In this document: positions 23,145 through 23,657 of the stretch, one piece after another
How positions within the stretch are numbered: position 1 is the first letter of the stretch
How the letters are laid out: each line of letters starts with the position of its first letter
Source: Lachnospiraceae bacterium UBA1683
GTDB lineage: Bacteria; Bacillota; Clostridia; Lachnospirales; Lachnospiraceae
Reading direction: 5' to 3'
DNA: 23,657 nucleotides
Assembly (NCBI GenBank): GCA_002320245.1
Contig: DCKD01000082.1
Span: 1-23,657, forward strand
Notes under the pieces: generated by a model
Told to the model about the DNA's origin: nothing
The model's database searches: none
What the model saw: the letters and a program-made list of their open reading frames with translations, nothing else
Program-made: the position numbers and the translations under genes

Positions 23145-23182
23145 ATGGAAATCAGGGCAAGACCGTAACAGGTCTTATTTTA
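23145..23182 (+). promoter_or_regulatory. Possible leader peptide with overlapping terminator hairpin before the holin
   Basis: A 7-residue frame (MEIRARP, 23145-23168) has a good AGGGGG site at 23131-23136. Its TAA stop falls in the loop of a 6-bp hairpin (AAGACC 23159-23164 with GGTCTT 23171-23176) followed by ATTTTATT. A ribosome stopping here would melt the hairpin. This could be a simple terminator or a translation-coupled attenuator controlling lysis genes. Confidence 0.4.
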
Positions 23183-23198
23183 TTGCGTAAAGTGGAGT
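23177..23198 (+). repeat. 22-base direct repeat, copy 2
   Basis: ATTTTATTGCGTA followed by A and AGTGGAGT, 21 of 22 bases identical to 6621-6642. It begins inside the T-rich tail of the hairpin before the holin. Confidence 0.7.
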
Positions 23199-23225
23199 AA
23201 CAGACAGAGAAAGAGAGTGAGGTAT

Positions 23226-23657
23226 ATGAAGAAAATGAAATATGCAAATGCAATTATAGACGGATACAATGCAATCGCCGGAGCACTTGTGGCGGTGCTG
23301 TCCTACATACTGGGAGAGCACTGGATTCTGTTCGTGGCGTTCTTACTGCTTAATGTGGCGGATTGGATAACAGGCTGGATGAAGAGCCGGATGGCGAAAA
23401 AAGAGAACTCTGTGAAAGGCTGGCAGGGGGTACTTAAAAAACTCGGATACTGGATTATGATTATGGTAGCGTTCGGGGCTTCGGCGGTCTTCGTGGAAAT
23501 CGGAAAGAGCATCGGAATCAATTTAGGAATTACAACACTGCTCGGATGGTTTGTACTGGCATCATTAATAATTAACGAAATCCGGTCAATTTGTGAGAAC
23601 TTCGTAGAAGCTGGATTTAATGTGCCGGCTGTCCTGGTGAAAGGTTTAGAGGTAGCA
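23226..23657 (+). CDS. Phage holin (toxin-secretion/phage-lysis holin family), 3' end cut by window
   Basis: 144 codons are visible with no stop before the window edge. The protein begins MKKMKYANAIIDGYNAIAGA and shows about four membrane segments: ALVAVLSYIL, WILFVAFLLLNVADWITGWM, YWIMIMVAFGASAVFVEI and LGITTLLGWFVLASLIINEI. The DWITGW motif and the INEIRSICEN end of the last helix are typical of the Phage_holin_4 (TIGR01593-like) family, normally about 130-150 residues, so only a few residues are likely missing. Holins pierce the membrane so that the endolysin can reach the wall; the endolysin gene would be expected just beyond the window. AGTGAGG precedes ATG 23226, and ATG 23235 is an alternative. 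Confidence 0.9.
   Translation, partial: MKKMKYANAIIDGYNAIAGALVAVLSYILGEHWILFVAFLLLNVADWITGWMKSRMAKKENSVKGWQGVLKKLGYWIMIMVAFGASAVFVEIGKSIGINLGITTLLGWFVLASLIINEIRSICENFVEAGFNVPAVLVKGLEVA

Noticed and set aside
1..23657. CRISPR arrays, insertion sequences, integrase or attachment sites
   Set aside because: No regularly spaced repeats with unique spacers, no transposase or recombinase motifs and no att-like duplication were seen in the window; the single tRNA is inside the phage gene order rather than at an end.
1..23657. Stop-codon reassignment as an explanation for the split tape measure and the open frame after the tail tube stop
   Set aside because: TAA, TAG and TGA all end other genes here at expected lengths, and the only tRNA has a CAT anticodon, so it is not a suppressor.

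Overview
The window is about 23.7 kb of a siphovirus-type phage genome or prophage. Every gene I can support lies on the + strand. The families point to a Firmicutes host, probably a gut Clostridia of the Lachnospiraceae type: PBSX/A118-type terminase, portal and minor capsid proteins, a GP20 scaffold, the Gp15 tail protein, a Dit/Tal baseplate and a toxin-secretion/phage-lysis holin. Strong AGGAGG-like ribosome sites, moderate-to-low GC and many ATGA or TAATG gene overlaps fit this. The host genus cannot be fixed from the window.

Layout. 1-950: small early genes ending in a sigma-70-region-4-like regulator. 950-1200: control region with an extended -10 promoter, two hairpin terminators and a CAT-anticodon tRNA. 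1235-6338: DNA packaging and portal (terS, terL, portal) and a MuF-type minor capsid protein carrying a C-terminal PBECR-type nuclease toxin domain. 6339-8500: AT-rich accessory stretch with a structured noncoding RNA, a lipoprotein with its own promoter and terminator, a small HExxH metallopeptidase-like protein and a small hypothetical. 8522-12009: scaffold, major capsid protein (with a likely -1 frameshifted decoration domain) and the head-tail connector genes. 12023-13647: tail tube and two tail-assembly proteins. 13648-17874: tape measure, interrupted by an in-frame TAA. 17874-23132: distal tail protein with an insertion, Tal, a receptor-binding-type structural protein and two small tail-end proteins. 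23226 to the edge: holin, cut by the window end.

How it works together. The regulator probably switches on the late promoter. Terminase and portal package DNA into the scaffold-built head. The connectors join the head to a tail whose length is set by the tape measure. The Dit-Tal-fibre tip binds the host, and the holin opens the lysis cassette. The MuF toxin may be delivered with the DNA. The lipoprotein and the RNA look like cargo outside the assembly programme.

Most notable: (1) a clean A AAA AAA slippery site fusing the capsid protein to a decoration-like domain; (2) a single ochre codon splitting an otherwise open 1408-codon tape measure; (3) a structured RNA of about 255 nt that resembles HEARO/IscB omega RNA but has no IscB beside it; (4) the MuF-nuclease fusion; (5) evenly spaced GGTGCACC palindromes inside terS that could be a packaging site. 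No CRISPR array, insertion sequence, integrase or attachment site was seen.
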